The notes: generated from the letters alone by a model not told the origin. DNA of 64,000 nt from Nematopogon swammerdamellus (GCA_946902875.1 OX336345.1:16585395-16649394); one strand, 5' to 3'. Shown: positions 20,584-32,854, counted from the stretch's first letter. A program made the numbers and translations.

Positions 20584-23500
20584 TCCATACTAATATTATA
20601 AATTCGAAAGTAACTCTGTTGTCTGTCTGTCTGTCTGTCTGTTACCTTTTCACGCCTAAACCGCTGAACAGATTTCGATAAAATATTGCATGGATATTAA
20701 TTGCATCTTGAGGAAGGACATAGGCTACCTTTTGTCCCAAAAAACAACCCTTAAGGGGTTGAAATAGGGGATAAAAGTTTGTATGGGGAATCCAGCATTT
20801 CTCAAGTTAGAAATATGAAAATTCATATTTAGGCTTTTGGTATGAAATAAAGAGTTACGTGTTTCAGCGTTTTTGCTAAATCAACCCTTAAATTAAAATA
20901 GGGGATGATTTCAAAATTATATTTAAGGATTTTATAAAATTTCGTACAGAGATGAATTGCATCCTGAGGAAGGACATAGGCTACCTTTTGTCTCAAAAAA
21001 CAACCCCTAAGGGGGTGAAATGGGGGGGGGGGGGGTGAAAGTTTGTATAGGAGTATCGGTTTTTTTAAAGGTAGGAACTTGAAAATCATAATTCTAGCTA
21101 CTCATCATAAATACATAATTGTTTCAGGGATTTACCATTTAAAGGGGGGGGGGGGAGGGGGTAATTTGGGGTGACAGTGGCCTTGCCCTTAGTTATGTTC
21201 TTTCGTTACTTAGTTACTTACTTTTTCGAGAACGTTTATCGTCTTCCTGAACGCAGCTCGGCCTTCGACCTCGCCCTTAATTACTTACTTTCTTAGAGAT
21301 GGTTTATTGTATTCCAGAAAGCAGCTTAGCCTGAAGCCTCGCCGTTAGTTACTTACTTTATTTAAAAGGTTTATCGTTTACATAAACGCAGCTCGGCCTT
21401 CGGCCTCGCCCATAGTTACTTACTTTAATCGAGAAGGTTTTTCCTCTTCCTGAACGCAGCTCGGCCTTCGGCCTCGCCCTCAGTTACTTACTTTCTTCGA
21501 GAAGGTTTATCCTCTTCCTGAACGCAGCTCGGCCTTCGGCTTCGCCCGTAGTTACTTACTGTCTACGAGAATTTGTATCGTCTTCCTGAACGCAGCTCGG
21601 CCTTCGGCCTCGCCTTCAGTTGCTTACTTTCTTCGAGAAGGTTTATGGTCTTCCCGAATGTAGCTCGGCCTTTGGCCTCGCCCTTAATTACTTACTTTCT
21701 TAGAGAAGGTTTATTGTTTTCCTGAACGCAGCTCGGCCTTCGGCCTCGCCCTTAGTTACTTACTGTCTTCGAGAAGGTTTATCGTCTTCCTGAATGCAGC
21801 TCGGCCTTCGGCCTCGCCCTTAGTTACTTACTTTCTTTGAGAATGTTTATAGTCTTCCTGAACGCAGCTCGACTTTCGGCCTCGCCCTTAGTTTCTTACT
21901 ATGTTCGAGAAGGTTTATGGTTTTGCTGAACGCAGCTCGGCCTTCGGCCTCGCCCTTTGTTACTTACTTTCTTCGAGAAGGTTTATAGTCTTCCTGAACG
22001 CAGCTCGGCCTTCAGCCTCGCCCTCAGTTGCTTACTTTCTTCGAGAAGGTTTATGGTCTTCCTGAATGTAGCTCGGCCTTCGGCCTCGCCATTAATTAAT
22101 TAATTTCTTGGATAAGGTTAATCGTCTTCCTGAACGCAGCTCGGCCTTCGGCCTCGCCCTCAGTTACTTATTGTCTTCGAAAAGGTTTATGGTCTTCCTG
22201 AACGCAGCTCGGCCTTCGGCCTCGCCCTTTGTTACTTACTTTCTTCGAGAAGGTTTATAGTCTTCCTGAACGCAACTCGGCCTTCGGCCTCGCCCTCAGT
22301 TACTTACTGTCTTCGAGAAGGTTTATGGTTTTCCTGAACGCAGCTCGGCCTTCGGCCTCGCCCTTAGTCACTTACTTTCATCGATAAGGTTTATAGTCTT
22401 TCTGAACGCTCGGCCTTCGGCTTCGCCATTAGTTACTTACTTTCATCGATAAGATTTATAGTCTTCCTGAACGCAGCTCGGCCTTCGGCCTCGCCCTTAG
22501 TTACTTACTTTCATCGATAAGGTTTATAGTCTTCCTGGACGCAGCTCGGCCTTCGGCCTCGCCCTTAGTTACTTACTTTCTTCGATAAGGTTTATAGTCT
22601 TCCTGAACGCAGCTCGGCCTTCGGCCTCGCCCTCAGTTACTTACTGTCTTCGAGAAGTTTTATGGTCTTCCTGAACGCAGCTCGGCCTTCGGCTTCGCCC
22701 TTAGTTACTTACTTTCACCGATAAGGTTTATAGTCTTCCTGAACGCAGCTCGGCCTTCGGCCTCGCCCTTAGTTACTTACTTCCATGGATAAGGTTTATA
22801 GTCTTCCTGAACGCAGCTCGGCCTTCGGCCTCGCCCTTAGTTACTTACTTTCTTCGAGAAGGTTTATAGTCTTCCTGAACGCAGCTCGACCTTCGGCCTC
22901 GCCCTTAGTTTCTTACTATGTTCGAGAAGGTTTATGGTTTTCCTTAACGCAGCTCGGCCTCCGGCCTCGCCCTCAGTTGCTTACTTTCTTCAAGAAGGTT
23001 TATGGTCTTCCTGAACGCAGCTCGGCCTTCGGCCTCGCCCTTAATTACTTACTTTCTTCGAGAAGGTTTATAGTCTTCCTGAACGCAGCTCGGCCTTCGG
23101 CCTCGCCCTTAGTTAATTACTTTCATCGATAAGGTTTATAGTCTTCCTGAACGCAGCTCGGCCTTCGGCCTCGCCCTTAGTTACTTACTTTCATCGATAA
23201 GGTTTATAATCTTCCTGAACGCAGCTCGGCCTTCGGCCTCGCCCTTAGTTGCTTACTTTCTTCGAGAAGGTTTATAGTCTTCCTGAATGCAGCGCGGCTT
23301 TCGGCCTCGCCATCAGTTGCTTACTTTCTTCGAGAAGGTTTATGGTCTTCCTGAATGTAGCTCGGCCTTCGTCCTCGCCCTTAATTACTTACTTTCTTAG
23401 ATAAGGTTTGTCGTCTTCCTAAACGCAGCTCGGCCTTCAACCTCGCCCTCAGTTACTTATTGTCTTCGAGAAGGTTTATGGTCTTCCTGAACGCAGCTCG

Positions 23501-23852
23501 GCCTTCGGCCTCGCCCTTAATTACTTACTTTCTTAGAGATAGTTTATCGTCTTCCTGAACGCAGCTCGGCCTTCGGCCTCGCCCTCAGCTACTTACTTTC
23601 TTCGAGAAGGTTTATAGTCTTCCTGAACGCAACTCGGCCTTTGGCCTCGCCCTTTGTTACTTACTTTCTTCGAAAAAGTTTATAGTCTTCCTGAACGCAG
23701 CTCGGCCTACGGCCTCGCCCTTTGTTACTTACTTTCTTAGAGATGGTTTATCGACTTCCTGAACGCAGCTCGGTCTTCGGCCTCGCCCATAGTTACTTAC
23801 TATTATCTTTGAAATTCGAATTTCACGCGAGCGGAGCCGCGGGCTCAGCTAG
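20584..23852 (+). mobile_element. Helitron, Lep1-like, non-autonomous
   Basis: Begins TCCATACTAATATTATAAA after an A and ends with a GC-rich short hairpin, then CTAG before a T, which matches Helitron insertion between A and T. The 5' part contains a CTGT run, cacgcctaaaccgctgaac and aaggacataggctacctttt, all hallmarks of the abundant lepidopteran Lep1-type repeats. No Rep/helicase is encoded. Most of its length is the minisatellite at 21180-23808. Two sub-copies of the aaggacataggctaccttttgt segment (20714, 20971) show internal duplication of the 5' part. Confidence 0.8.
21180..23808 (+). repeat. 68-bp minisatellite, about 38 copies, inside the Helitron
   Basis: Unit: ttacttactttcttcgagaa, ggtttatagtcttcctgaac, gcagctcggccttcggcctc, gccctnag. 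Spacing is 68 bp (for example tcat/tcttcg at 22443, 22511, 22579). Units vary at a few sites, such as ttcgagaagg versus tcgataagg, and variants recur in blocks, suggesting array growth by unequal exchange or replication slippage. Each unit contains a GC palindrome (cggccttcggcctcg). Confidence 0.93.
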
Positions 23853-24453
23853 TTAACTATAAGCCCAAGCCCATGTGTATAATGATCTGTATTACTGATG
23901 TGAAGAGGAAATAAACGTTATTCTATTCTATTCTATTCTTCTATTCTATGTACATATCTGCTAATATCGACTAGCAACAACACTTTTACATAGGTTTGCA
24001 CTCATTTAATTCTCATTAAAATAAATCAAATATATACCTAACTAAGTAAAATACTGCACTAAAAGTAAAAAATGTTAAATAATAAACATGTGATCAAATC
24101 AAATGAAGTAAAGCAACTGTTAGCTGACGTCGCACCAATGCAATTGGGGAAAACAGACAGACAAACACTTCCAAAAAATGCTTGTGGATGATATCTCAGT
24201 TGTACTGAAAAACAATGACATAGGTAAACTAAGAGAATCTTTTATATATAACTGGCGCGCCTTAATTGAATGAAAAGAAAAAGATAAGCCCAGGAATGAA
24301 TAGGTGAGATGCCGGGAAACATCAACATTTGTAACCTGTTTTTCGTTACGCATAATTTAGTTGCGATTTTGACGCGACATTGAAAGCATCTCAGTTGAAG
24401 TGTAGTTATTATTGAAAGGCATTGTTTTGTGATTCTGCAACCTGTGGTATATA
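23853..24453. other. Flank of the Helitron; microsatellite
   Basis: aataaacgttattctattctattctattc (23911 on) is a retroelement-type tail with an (ATTCT)n run. The rest is AT-rich with no recognised gene. Confidence 0.4.
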
Positions 24454-24838
24454 AGGTCTTTCAAAATTAGTTAATAGTACGCTAAAGGGGGGGGGGGGGG
24501 GGGGGGGCAATTTTTTTTTTATATGTAAAATGTAAAAAAAAATATTTCTTAATGGTTTCATTTTCATTCCAGGAACAAAAAAGATAGAATAGAAAGAATT
24601 ATATTTTTTTTACCTACTTACACGTGTTACATCATAATGGTAATGAAGACTTTTTTGTTACTGTTATGAAACTGAATCGATTAGGCTATAAAAATCAACC
24701 ACCAATTTTTTTATTTAAATACATAAATTATTTTTTACATAAAACAAGCCCTAGGTCCAAAATTTTTTATATAGGTTTTACTCCCTATATGATACAGAAC
24801 CCCCCCTTAGCGTACTATTAACTAATTTTGAAAGACCT
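24454..24838. mobile_element. MITE with TA target duplication
   Basis: Inverted ends of about 34 bp: aggtctttcaaaattagtta and onward at 24454-24487, complement at 24805-24838, flanked by TA on both sides. A poly(G) run of about 20 lies just inside the left arm and a C run inside the right arm. Tc1/mariner-type by its target site. Confidence 0.8.
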
Positions 24839-25189
24839 TATATATTTATTTTAAAAATATTTTGTTTTTTTTTTGTAGCTTGTTTAAGTAACAATAATCA
24901 TGCAAATTTGAACTTAACCAAATATTGAAAAAAAAAATATTATGAATGTATAGCGGGATATTTGAATGCAATCTCCGCGAGGTGCCGTCTACATTTTAAT
25001 ATGGGCTTATTGTGCAATTAATATTGTAAGCAAAAAATCAGCTACCAAGTCTTGCCAAAAACACCATTTCAATAGATTTTCTTCTCATAACTCATTCATC
25101 TGTAATCAATCATGATCAAATGAAGGAAATATAATTCCGTCATGGAAAAAAAAAATTATAGTAATTTTCAGTTGCTACGTTGGTTGACC

Positions 25190-25315
25190 CACTGTGCGCC
25201 GCGCTGCTCCGTCGCCACCGAATATATCCGTCGCGGCCGCCAGCCCGCCGCGCCGACCGCGGCTCCGCGCCCGGACCGCCGGCCGATCCGCCGCGCCGCC
25301 GCCGCTCGGCTCAGG
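25190..25315. other. GC-rich island
   Basis: CG-dense block (gtcgcggccgccagcccgccgcg, ccgccgcgccgccgccgctcgg in part) next to the SINE at 25376. No coding domain is recognisable in its open frames. It may be promoter-like or repeat-derived. Confidence 0.35.
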
Positions 25316-25375
25316 AGATTTTGACATTGAAAATGTCTTTTCGTTCGTTCCTATAGACCCCACGAAAAAGTGCAG

Positions 25376-25765
25376 TTTTTTATGTAATCCGGTATGGGTG
25401 GTTGAGTCGGAGGGGCCAAAGCGCATGCTCCGACCAGCCAATATCACCTCCGAGAAGGTAGGTGCCATACCGGAGACTTCCCTGGATTGCTGGCTATACT
25501 GGACTAGAGGAGAACACAGTCGAGGCTGCTATGCGGCCATCTTACATCCAGTACGGTGGACCAACCCAGTCGGCTACAATTTGAGCCTACCACCTAGTAA
25601 GGCGCAAGGGAAGGGACCGGTTCCGAACGGGGAAGCAGCAGGTGTAGGTATGCTCGTAAATTTTTTCGTCAGAAAAAACTCATTGGTACACGCCGGCTGG
25701 ATTCGAACCTGGGACCTCCCGCATGAGAAGCCGATGCCCAAACCACTCGGCCACCCGCCGCTAAT
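25376..25765 (-). repeat. SINE with tRNA-like head, full length or nearly so
   Basis: On the minus strand it starts with a tRNA-like region at 25765-25685: A-box TGGCCGAGTGG and B-box GGTTCGAATCC, with spacing as in Leu/Ser-type tRNAs but no long variable arm. The body follows (cctagtagg, tggatgtaagatggccgca, cctccgaggaggt-type words) down to ggatt near 25390. Relatives: 14461-14590, 28645-28800, 43927-44080. RNA polymerase III promoter boxes are visible in the head. Confidence 0.75.
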
Positions 25766-25800
25766 ATATATCTCTCGGAGAGTTGTGAAGATATGATATA

Positions 25801-26125
25801 TCCAACGAGCCCAAATATGGTGGATTTATCATGTGTAGTTTAGGAGTTCCTATGGCTTCCTTCCGGCTCCATCATCAGGACCTTGGAAATAACATATGAC
25901 TAGAGTAATTGCGAAGACAAATCCAACGAGCCCAAACACGGTCGATTTATCATGTGTGGTTTAGGAGTTCCTATGGCTTCATTCCGGCTCCATCATCAGG
26001 ATCCTGGACATTATATATGACAAGAGTACTTACGAAGATAAATCCAACGAGCCCAAACACGATGGGCCTATCATGTGTAGTTTAGGAGTTCCTATGGCTA
26101 TCTTCCGGCTCCATCATCAGAACCC
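25801..26125. repeat. 121-bp tandem repeat, 2.7 copies
   Basis: Starts at 25801, 25922 and 26043 with tccaacgagcccaaa. Each unit includes tcatgtgtngtttaggagtt and ttccggctccatcatcag. The complement of the last words reads CTGATGATGG. The third copy is partial. Probably a remnant of an element with internal tandem repeats. Confidence 0.85.
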
Positions 26126-27469
26126 AACTAATCTTTTCCTTATCCCGACTTTCTCGTGTCGCTCAGCGACAATATTTTTTCGAATTCCGTAGATTCATTT
26201 TCAGTGTGCTCGATAGTCGTGTAAGACACGAAATCTGTGAATTTTTTTGGGAAAGGGGGCTCGACTTCCGATGTGTTTCTTTCAGGGACAGTGCTCCCCC
26301 CCTCCCCCAACATATTCACTGCTCCCCCTCACCCGGAGAAAATGGATCAAAAAGTGGTACCTTGTCACATGAAGCAGTAGTAAGGGGGCGTATGTGTACA
26401 GCAAGCGAGTGAGTGTGACAAAGTTGCAGGAACAGATAAAAACATTTCTTTATAAAAAAAAAAATATCCGAAAGTAGAAGTCTCCGTGGAAAATTAGTTT
26501 TTGCTAATAGCTCCTTAGACCCTCGCCCACCAGTACCAGCTACCAGAAATCTTCTAATAATGCCGCGATATACTAAATCATACCCTAATTCGCTGACGTA
26601 CCGTCTTGCTTTGTTTCCCATAGCTGTAGTGCTTTAGTAGGTACGATTTTGCGTAAATTATTTCGAGTGGATCGTCACGAGCGCGCGCGTCCTCTCACTT
26701 CGAGCTTCTGGGGGTGACTGGGGCGTGTCGGGCGACCGGCAACTCCGGCAAGATAGCGAGACGCCGCTTTCGTAGGTTGGAGTAGGATAAAGCGCAGTCA
26801 CGCTGCTCGGAATATTTAGCGTAAGCGACAATTTGATTTTTATTTTTTTATTCCAAAACTACGAATCTAAACAAAAAAATAAAAAGCCTTCAATCTAGAT
26901 ATTCATTAAACGAATAAAATATATTTTTTCCAAAGCCCTGATTTGGTCACGTTGCCTTAAATACGTTTTTAAAACGAAATTCAGAGCCATGTTCATGATT
27001 TTTTTCTATCGAGCGAAGTTAATCAAATCGTGTTTTCAAAAAGCCTTCGATCTGCGCTGATAGATGAAGTTTAACATATATTAAAACTGAATCTGTCAGG
27101 TAAGTAATATTGCCGGCATTCTTCTTGAAGTTCGAGTCAGACGCAGTCTAACATCACCTTAAACTAGGGCTTGAGTCGGCAGCGAGATCAAATTGAGTTT
27201 AAATTTAAATATGACTTTAATGTTTTCTTTTTTAAGATTTGGTTGAATTGGGTCTCTATTAATAAATTGAATGAAACAAAAATTGTATTGCCGTATTGTT
27301 TATTGTTATAGTATAATTTCATACATAGGTAGATAACCTACGCTTGGACATGTCGAAAATTCCGCCAATTCTAATTTAATGCGAAGAAGAACTGACAAGC
27401 AAATTTTGCAAGTCTAAACAAAGTAAACAAATACAATTTACAAGAACTTGGCTTAAATTACAAATTTTA
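26126..27469. other. Intergenic; no gene recognised
   Basis: Contains a GC-richer stretch (26680-26790) and otherwise AT-rich DNA. Short open frames without recognisable domains. Confidence 0.35.
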
Positions 27470-27920
27470 AAAACCCCCAACCCTTAAAAAGTTAAAAATA
27501 ATTTCCATTTACTTACGTAAAGGAGTCGGTCGACCGCTGTGTAAATTCCCGCGCAACTATGAGTTTTTATATTTTATTTACTTAGCGGTCCCTCGACTCC
27601 TTTAAGTAAATCAAAATTATTTTAGACTTTTTAAGGGTCTGGGTTTTTTTTAATTTGCATTTTTACTTTTTTTCAAGTTTTTTTTTTTAAAACCGCCAAT
27701 TCCAAAATCGGTCCACTTTTTAAGATAATAAATTTTTTGATTACTTGATTCCAAACATAGCTAAGAACAGCCCTGATCAAACAAGCGTTCTAATAAAAAA
27801 CCGCATCCAAATCTGTCCATCCGTTTGGGAGCTACGTGGCCACAGACACACCCATACAAATACACACATACACGCACACACGTTAAACTTATGACACCCC
27901 TCTTTTTTCGTTGGGGGTTA
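27470..27920. mobile_element. Foldback element with LINE-like tail, copy B
   Basis: Inverted arms 27470-27538 and 27584-27648, about 85% matched (cccttaaaaagt...ggagtcg...gaccgct). Then comes the tail aaatcggtccactttt, catccaaatctgtccatccg, a (CA)-rich run and ttgggggttaaaa. Sister copy at 12868-13245. Confidence 0.65.
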
Positions 27921-27999
27921 AAAACTAAAATTAACAAGATGGACAAAAATAAAATGTTTCAAATAAATAAAAATACAGATTTTATGAGTCTAATACTAC

Positions 28000-28640
28000 T
28001 ACAAAGTTTACGTTCGTGTTTAAACACTGCCCTCTAGCTAGCTAGACTAACCCGAAGACTATTGATACTGATTGACAGTACTACCACAGAAACACACTGA
28101 AGCGGGATATATGTAGTATATTTTGTACTTGTATTTTTGCGTGCGTCATAAAAAGCGAAAAATGCGCCTGTTCGCGCGGTGGTGTCGGAATGCATTAGCA
28201 TATTTCTCGGAAAACTGTATAAATTTTACCTTCGAACGTTTTATGTCGCGGCAGGCATTGTTATGTCGCACTCGGTGTTATATTTCAAAATTACTTGAGA
28301 TTTTAATAGCATTTTTGCGTTCTTTGAAAATTCGTAATGTAGCACCAGGGAAGGCCTCATTTTGCCAGACAAAGTAATCAGCAAGTGGATAGTGCCGTAA
28401 GCTCAGCACCTCAACACCGCACCGGACGCGAGCAAAGCCGACAAAATACGTGTTCTAATACGTGTTCTATTCTACGGCGACTGCGGAGCAAAACTCACGT
28501 TGCGGCTGAGAGTAGGGCGTATAGACGGGAGACGCGGCGGGCGACGAGCAGGGCGTGTAGCGAATTCTACCAGCTCCTCATGTTTGATTCGCAGCATCAG
28601 ACTGAAATCCGTCTCCAATAATTAATTGTTCTATTTGCAT
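28000..28640. other. Intergenic; no gene recognised
   Basis: A short open frame at 28385-28621 encodes a Ser/Arg/Cys-rich stretch with no recognisable domain. Nothing else stands out. Confidence 0.3.
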
Positions 28641-28644
28641 TGTG

Positions 28645-28800
28645 TGAGTCTTACTTATCACACTGGACCTAAGATGGCCGCTTGCAACCTAGGCTGTGTT
28701 GTACTCTAATCCAGTATAGCCAGCAATCCAAAGGGGAGTCTCCATGGCATCTACCTCCTCGGAGGTGATATTGGCTGATCGGAGCATGTCCATTGACCCC
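28645..28800 (+). repeat. SINE fragment, tRNA-headed family, opposite orientation to 25376
   Basis: Complement of the 25380-25560 body: atccagtatagccagcaatcc, cctcctcggaggtgatattgg, ctgatcggagcatgtcc. Lacks the tRNA-like head. Confidence 0.65.
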
Positions 28801-29362
28801 TCTGATTCAGCCACCAAAAAAATTATTGATAATTTATGAAAATAAATTAATGTCGATAGTCATTGGGGATACATTATCCAAATGGGAAATAGTGCACATT
28901 TGTGTGGGTTTAATTACCGCATAGTTTATAGAAAACGCGTCATCTAACATTTTCTCTTCTAATTAAATAAACAATTTATATTTATAGCTTAAATTTTCCT
29001 CGTTTCAACAACGCCCGCCCTATGGTCGCTAATCGCGTAACTCCCCGGTCATAACTAGAACTTGCGAAATCCACCGCATCGCCCGTGACACTCGGTTCGC
29101 TCGGACACTATCACCCCACCGAGAATTTAGCTTTCGGCACACGGTTTGGACGTTGGACGTAAGATTGGACTGTAACTGTCGCAGTTTACACCGGACACAA
29201 TGCGCTCGTGTTGCTGGTCTGGGATTACACGGCGGCGAGGACTGATGCAGTTGCATCTGTCATTTTCTAGGATACCTGCTCACTTTATCTGGGTGTTATC
29301 TGGTGGTGTGTATAGCTTTAGTTAGAAGGATTTGTAAAGGAGTTAGTAATTCTGTCTGAACT

Positions 29363-29608
29363 GTAGGTCCTTCCCTTCTTACCTTACTAGGTAGTAGGGT
29401 TTATCCCGGCCCGAATGGTACCACCGCACTAAGCGAAACGTCGGTCGAAACGGCTATGTAAATAGTTCGTGTTTTCCGTCCAGTTCAGTGTAGCCGTCAT
29501 GAAATGAAGGGAAGCACTGACATGGCACCTAGTTCACCCGGTGTTATGGGCTGATATCACGGATGTTGTAGGTGATGTAGCCAACCGTGTCAGTTTCCAT
29601 AAAAAAAA
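29363..29608 (+). repeat. SINE (shared-body family), headless, poly(A) at right
   Basis: Body from ccttcccttcttaccttact through gtaccaccgcactaagcgaa, cggtcgaaacggctatgtaa, ccgtccagttcagtgtagcc and ggtgatgtagccaaccgtg to a poly(A) run. Confidence 0.8.
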
Positions 29609-30514
29609 ACTTTACCTCACGGAGGGATTTGAGTCGTTGCACCATAGACGAGCAATCTGTTTTATATTTTTTTCTTGTTTATTGAGCATTCATGTGGCAG
29701 TAAACTGCACTCGACCTTGTCGCAATTTTTTATATCCGGTTCAATTACACCCACGAAGCAGAAACAAGAAACATGGCAGGGTATTTTTTCCATATATCTG
29801 CTCCCATCCGTAGCTGCCACACTCGCCGGACTCGCTCGGAGCATCCAATATTGTTGACATCCAACTACTGAGAATGCATCGCTTTTCGAAGTCGTTCTAT
29901 GTTGTACGGCGAAAATATGTAATGGTCTTTCGGTGAGTGTGCTCTCTACTCTACTACCTATAACCTGGGGATCTTCAGAATGCGTCTTAATTTCGTATTT
30001 CATTTCATACAAAAATTGAAAATTGAAATAAAAACTCGATGGACAGTGAGATTGGCGATATTTGGCGAAAGTGCTGTTTAGGTCTAGGAAGTGCAATGAC
30101 CTAGTTCAGTCCACTTTTTCTTTTGATGTCATTCAAATTTAAGTGTTGGCAGTTCAATTCTACTAGTTAAGTATGTAAGTTAGTCATTTTATTTTTATTT
30201 AATAAAGGTGGACGTTAACCGTCCACCAAATCTCGATTGAACGATTTTCACCAAAAAGTACTATAAACTGACTGAATCTGGGAAAACATTTCAGAGCTTT
30301 TCGTCTTCAAATATGGACCCCTTTCGAACCCTGAAATTACGAAACCCTACCCTGAAACACTCTGTATAAATCCGACGACGACCTTTTTATCCGCCTTATA
30401 GCTGTCATGGCACCTCTTTACCAACAAAAAAAAAACGTTTGGTGTCGGTGTATGTAGAATGACCTGCGCTCGGCCTTAAGAATTTCAGCCATTGAATAAA
30501 GTAGTCGGTTAGTC

Positions 30515-30660
30515 AATCAGCGTGTCCACTGCTGGACATACGCCTCTTCGATTTTCCTCCACTCCTCCCGGCCTTCAACGGAACGGAACCACTGCTTTAC
30601 GCCGACGTGCGTGATGTCGCCGTCCCACCTGGCGCGACTAAAGTGAAGTGGCGGGAATAA
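30515..30660 (-). pseudogene. RTE-type LINE fragment
   Basis: The minus strand reads VEGREEWRKIEEAYVQQWT, like the final segment of the 17094-17937 copy (ALGEAYVQQWT). Starts at cgtgtccactgctggacata on the plus strand, the shared 3' end. Confidence 0.6.
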
Positions 30661-31094
30661 AGTAGGCCTTTCGTAAACTATAAAACTCTTTATTATCCAC
30701 ACGGCTTACTCACAATTGCTATTTAAGTAAATTTAACTAATTACACACTTTGTTTGCGTTTGTGGCTGTCCCTTTTAACGAGTTCTACCTAAATAAATGT
30801 GTACGTAGTGCGGACTTAGCGTTGGCTCAACCCGCCTTAAAATTCTTCGCGTATTCAGTAAAATTAACCGCTCATAAAACTCGTACGCGATTTATATTCA
30901 TGCTTCGCTTCGTAACTTTCACCGAAGCTCTCGTGTTTCCGTTTCGTGAACACGAACGAATTAAACTGCATTCCGTTCGTTGAACAAATACTCGTAACAT
31001 CCACGCGCCACCAAACTAAATACTCTAGAAGCACCTCTCGGTAAACAAGTGTGCGTGCCTTCACACGCAGTAAAATTTTTATCAATATCAATTA

Positions 31095-31496
31095 TCAATA
31101 CTACTATAATAATAAATCTGCAAGGGATGGTTATGGAGTAATTTACTGTGTTTTATGAGATATTGCGTTTGTAGACTCTATGTATGATACTAAAACTAAA
31201 TTGACGATTTTTAGAAATCTTTTCTGTATGTATGTATGTTCCTCCGTAACTCTTAAACTGATCATCCGAATTCGATTAAACTTGAACAGGCACATTTGAT
31301 TATACGGGACACAGGATAGGCCGGTGTCCCGTATAATCAAATTCAGCTATGGTTACGCTAAGATGTGGCTATTTTTGAATCGGTCATACAAACCGAATTG
31401 TTCCGCGCGCCGAAATAAAGATACCGTAGCGGGCTTACTTACTTTCTTCTTTTTAAATACGAATTTCACGCGAGCGTAGCCGCGGGCAAAAGCTAG
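31095..31496 (+). mobile_element. Short Helitron, Lep1-like
   Basis: TCAATACTACTATAATAATA start after an A, and end aatttcacgcgagcgtagcc...gcgggcaaaagCTAG before a T, the same end as the Helitron at 20584. 402 bp, no ORF. Contains a perfect 18-bp hairpin (31295-31312 with 31324-31341, loop 11). Confidence 0.7.
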
Positions 31497-31994
31497 TCAT
31501 GAATAAATTGAAACATTCTTGCCATGAATGCCCTAACGCTCCTCACCCGCGTATTTGCGGACATACGAAGATAAGTTGAGCCATGCAACACAAGCCATCA
31601 GACAAGTTTGAACTCAGCTTACAAGCTGATTTTATTCGGCGACATGCTCTTTCGGGAGTGATGTATGGAGAAAGGCTTATCTAGGTAGATCAGTGCCGCG
31701 CTCCCCGTTCCCATCAAAGAGCCGTTACATTTGAATCCGCTCGGCACAAATCGACAACGTCAACGTATCTCGCTGAATCAGCACGAGTTGGATGTTTGTG
31801 GGGGGCGTCGTCATATGCCATTCCGCTAAATTAATTGATCCTTTATTGGAGATGCTTTGTAAATATATTATATGACCATAGGTATTTAGTGTTGTAGGAT
31901 TTTTCTAGTGCACGAATGGGAATTTATAAATTTAAAAGAATTTGAACATCCGACCAAAAGGAGTTGTTTGACCGTAGGTGTTTTTGTTAGTTTT

Positions 31995-32745
31995 TAGGGT
32001 TCCGTATCCATACTGAAGCCTATCACTAAACCTTCGTCGTCTGTCTATCTATCTGTCCGTCCGTTCGAGTGCTGTATCTTTTGAACCGTAATAGGCAGCC
32101 GGTTGAAATTTTAACAGAATATGTGTTAGATAAATAGGAAATGATTTTTTGCTCCAGTAAACATTAAACAGTAACAAGTGCATCAGAAAATTTACATAAG
32201 GTGCAAAGGCGAACTTATCCCTTACAGAGATTTCTTACAGTCAATCTTTGGATGTTTGAGATTCGATAATATAGTGGAATGTAAGTAGGTACATAAGTAG
32301 CAAAAGAGTTGAGCGTGAGAATTGAAGATAAAATAATAATAAGAATACTTATTAACAATACATATAAGTACATGCTAGTTAAATACAAGTCATACATGTG
32401 TGCATACATACATATAAATTACCAAATATATAGAATATTATGTACAAATAAATATACATACATACATACTTGTCCATCCAGGTATGAAACAGGTTATTAT
32501 GGCGTTGTGCCAAGAAATAACAAAAAACGCAAAAAGTAAAAAAATTATGGGAGTATCCTTACAAGAAACGGCTAAGAATCGATTGGTAATTCAAGCTACT
32601 AAACAATAGATGGCACCACAGGTAGTTTGCATCGCAGACATACACAATATAGACGGATATAGTTTTTTGACAGGTATGGTATAGGGGATCTACGGAACCC
32701 TCCTTGCGTGAGTAAAACTCGCACTTGACCGATTTTATTAGTCCA
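31995..32745. repeat. SINE-like repeat (acttggccg family), interrupted copy
   Basis: Left part 31995-32145 (agggttccgtatccatactg, a GTCT/GTCC run, aaccgtaataggcagccgg) and right part 32540-32745 (ctacggaaccctccttgcgt, gcacttgaccgatttt). Between them, from about 32145, sits a LINE tail in inverse orientation (aaaggcgaacttatccctta, ttcttacagtcaatctttgg) and simple ATAC-rich DNA. The copy preserves an uninterrupted cctattacggttcaaa equivalent, useful as the empty site for the Harbinger insertion at 40401. Confidence 0.6.
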
Positions 32746-32854
32746 ACATCTGAAAACACTTGCTTATGTTAGTAAGTACTTGCAAACACTTTTAATCCAT
32801 GAATGCTAACACTAAGTAATCTGGGAAAATGTGGGTTATCATATCATATGTGGT

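Noticed and set aside
22785..23132. 115-residue open frame with repeated LPERSSAFGLAL-type sequence
   Set aside because: It lies wholly inside the 68-bp minisatellite. The period is not a multiple of three, so the frame survives only by chance in a few units.
25685..25765. Possible tRNA gene of Leu/Ser type on the minus strand
   Set aside because: A and B boxes are present, but there is no long variable arm, the stems pair poorly, and SINE body follows directly.
25194..25796. 200-residue open frame
   Set aside because: It runs from a GC-rich island through the complement of a SINE and its tRNA-like head; composite of repeats, no domain.
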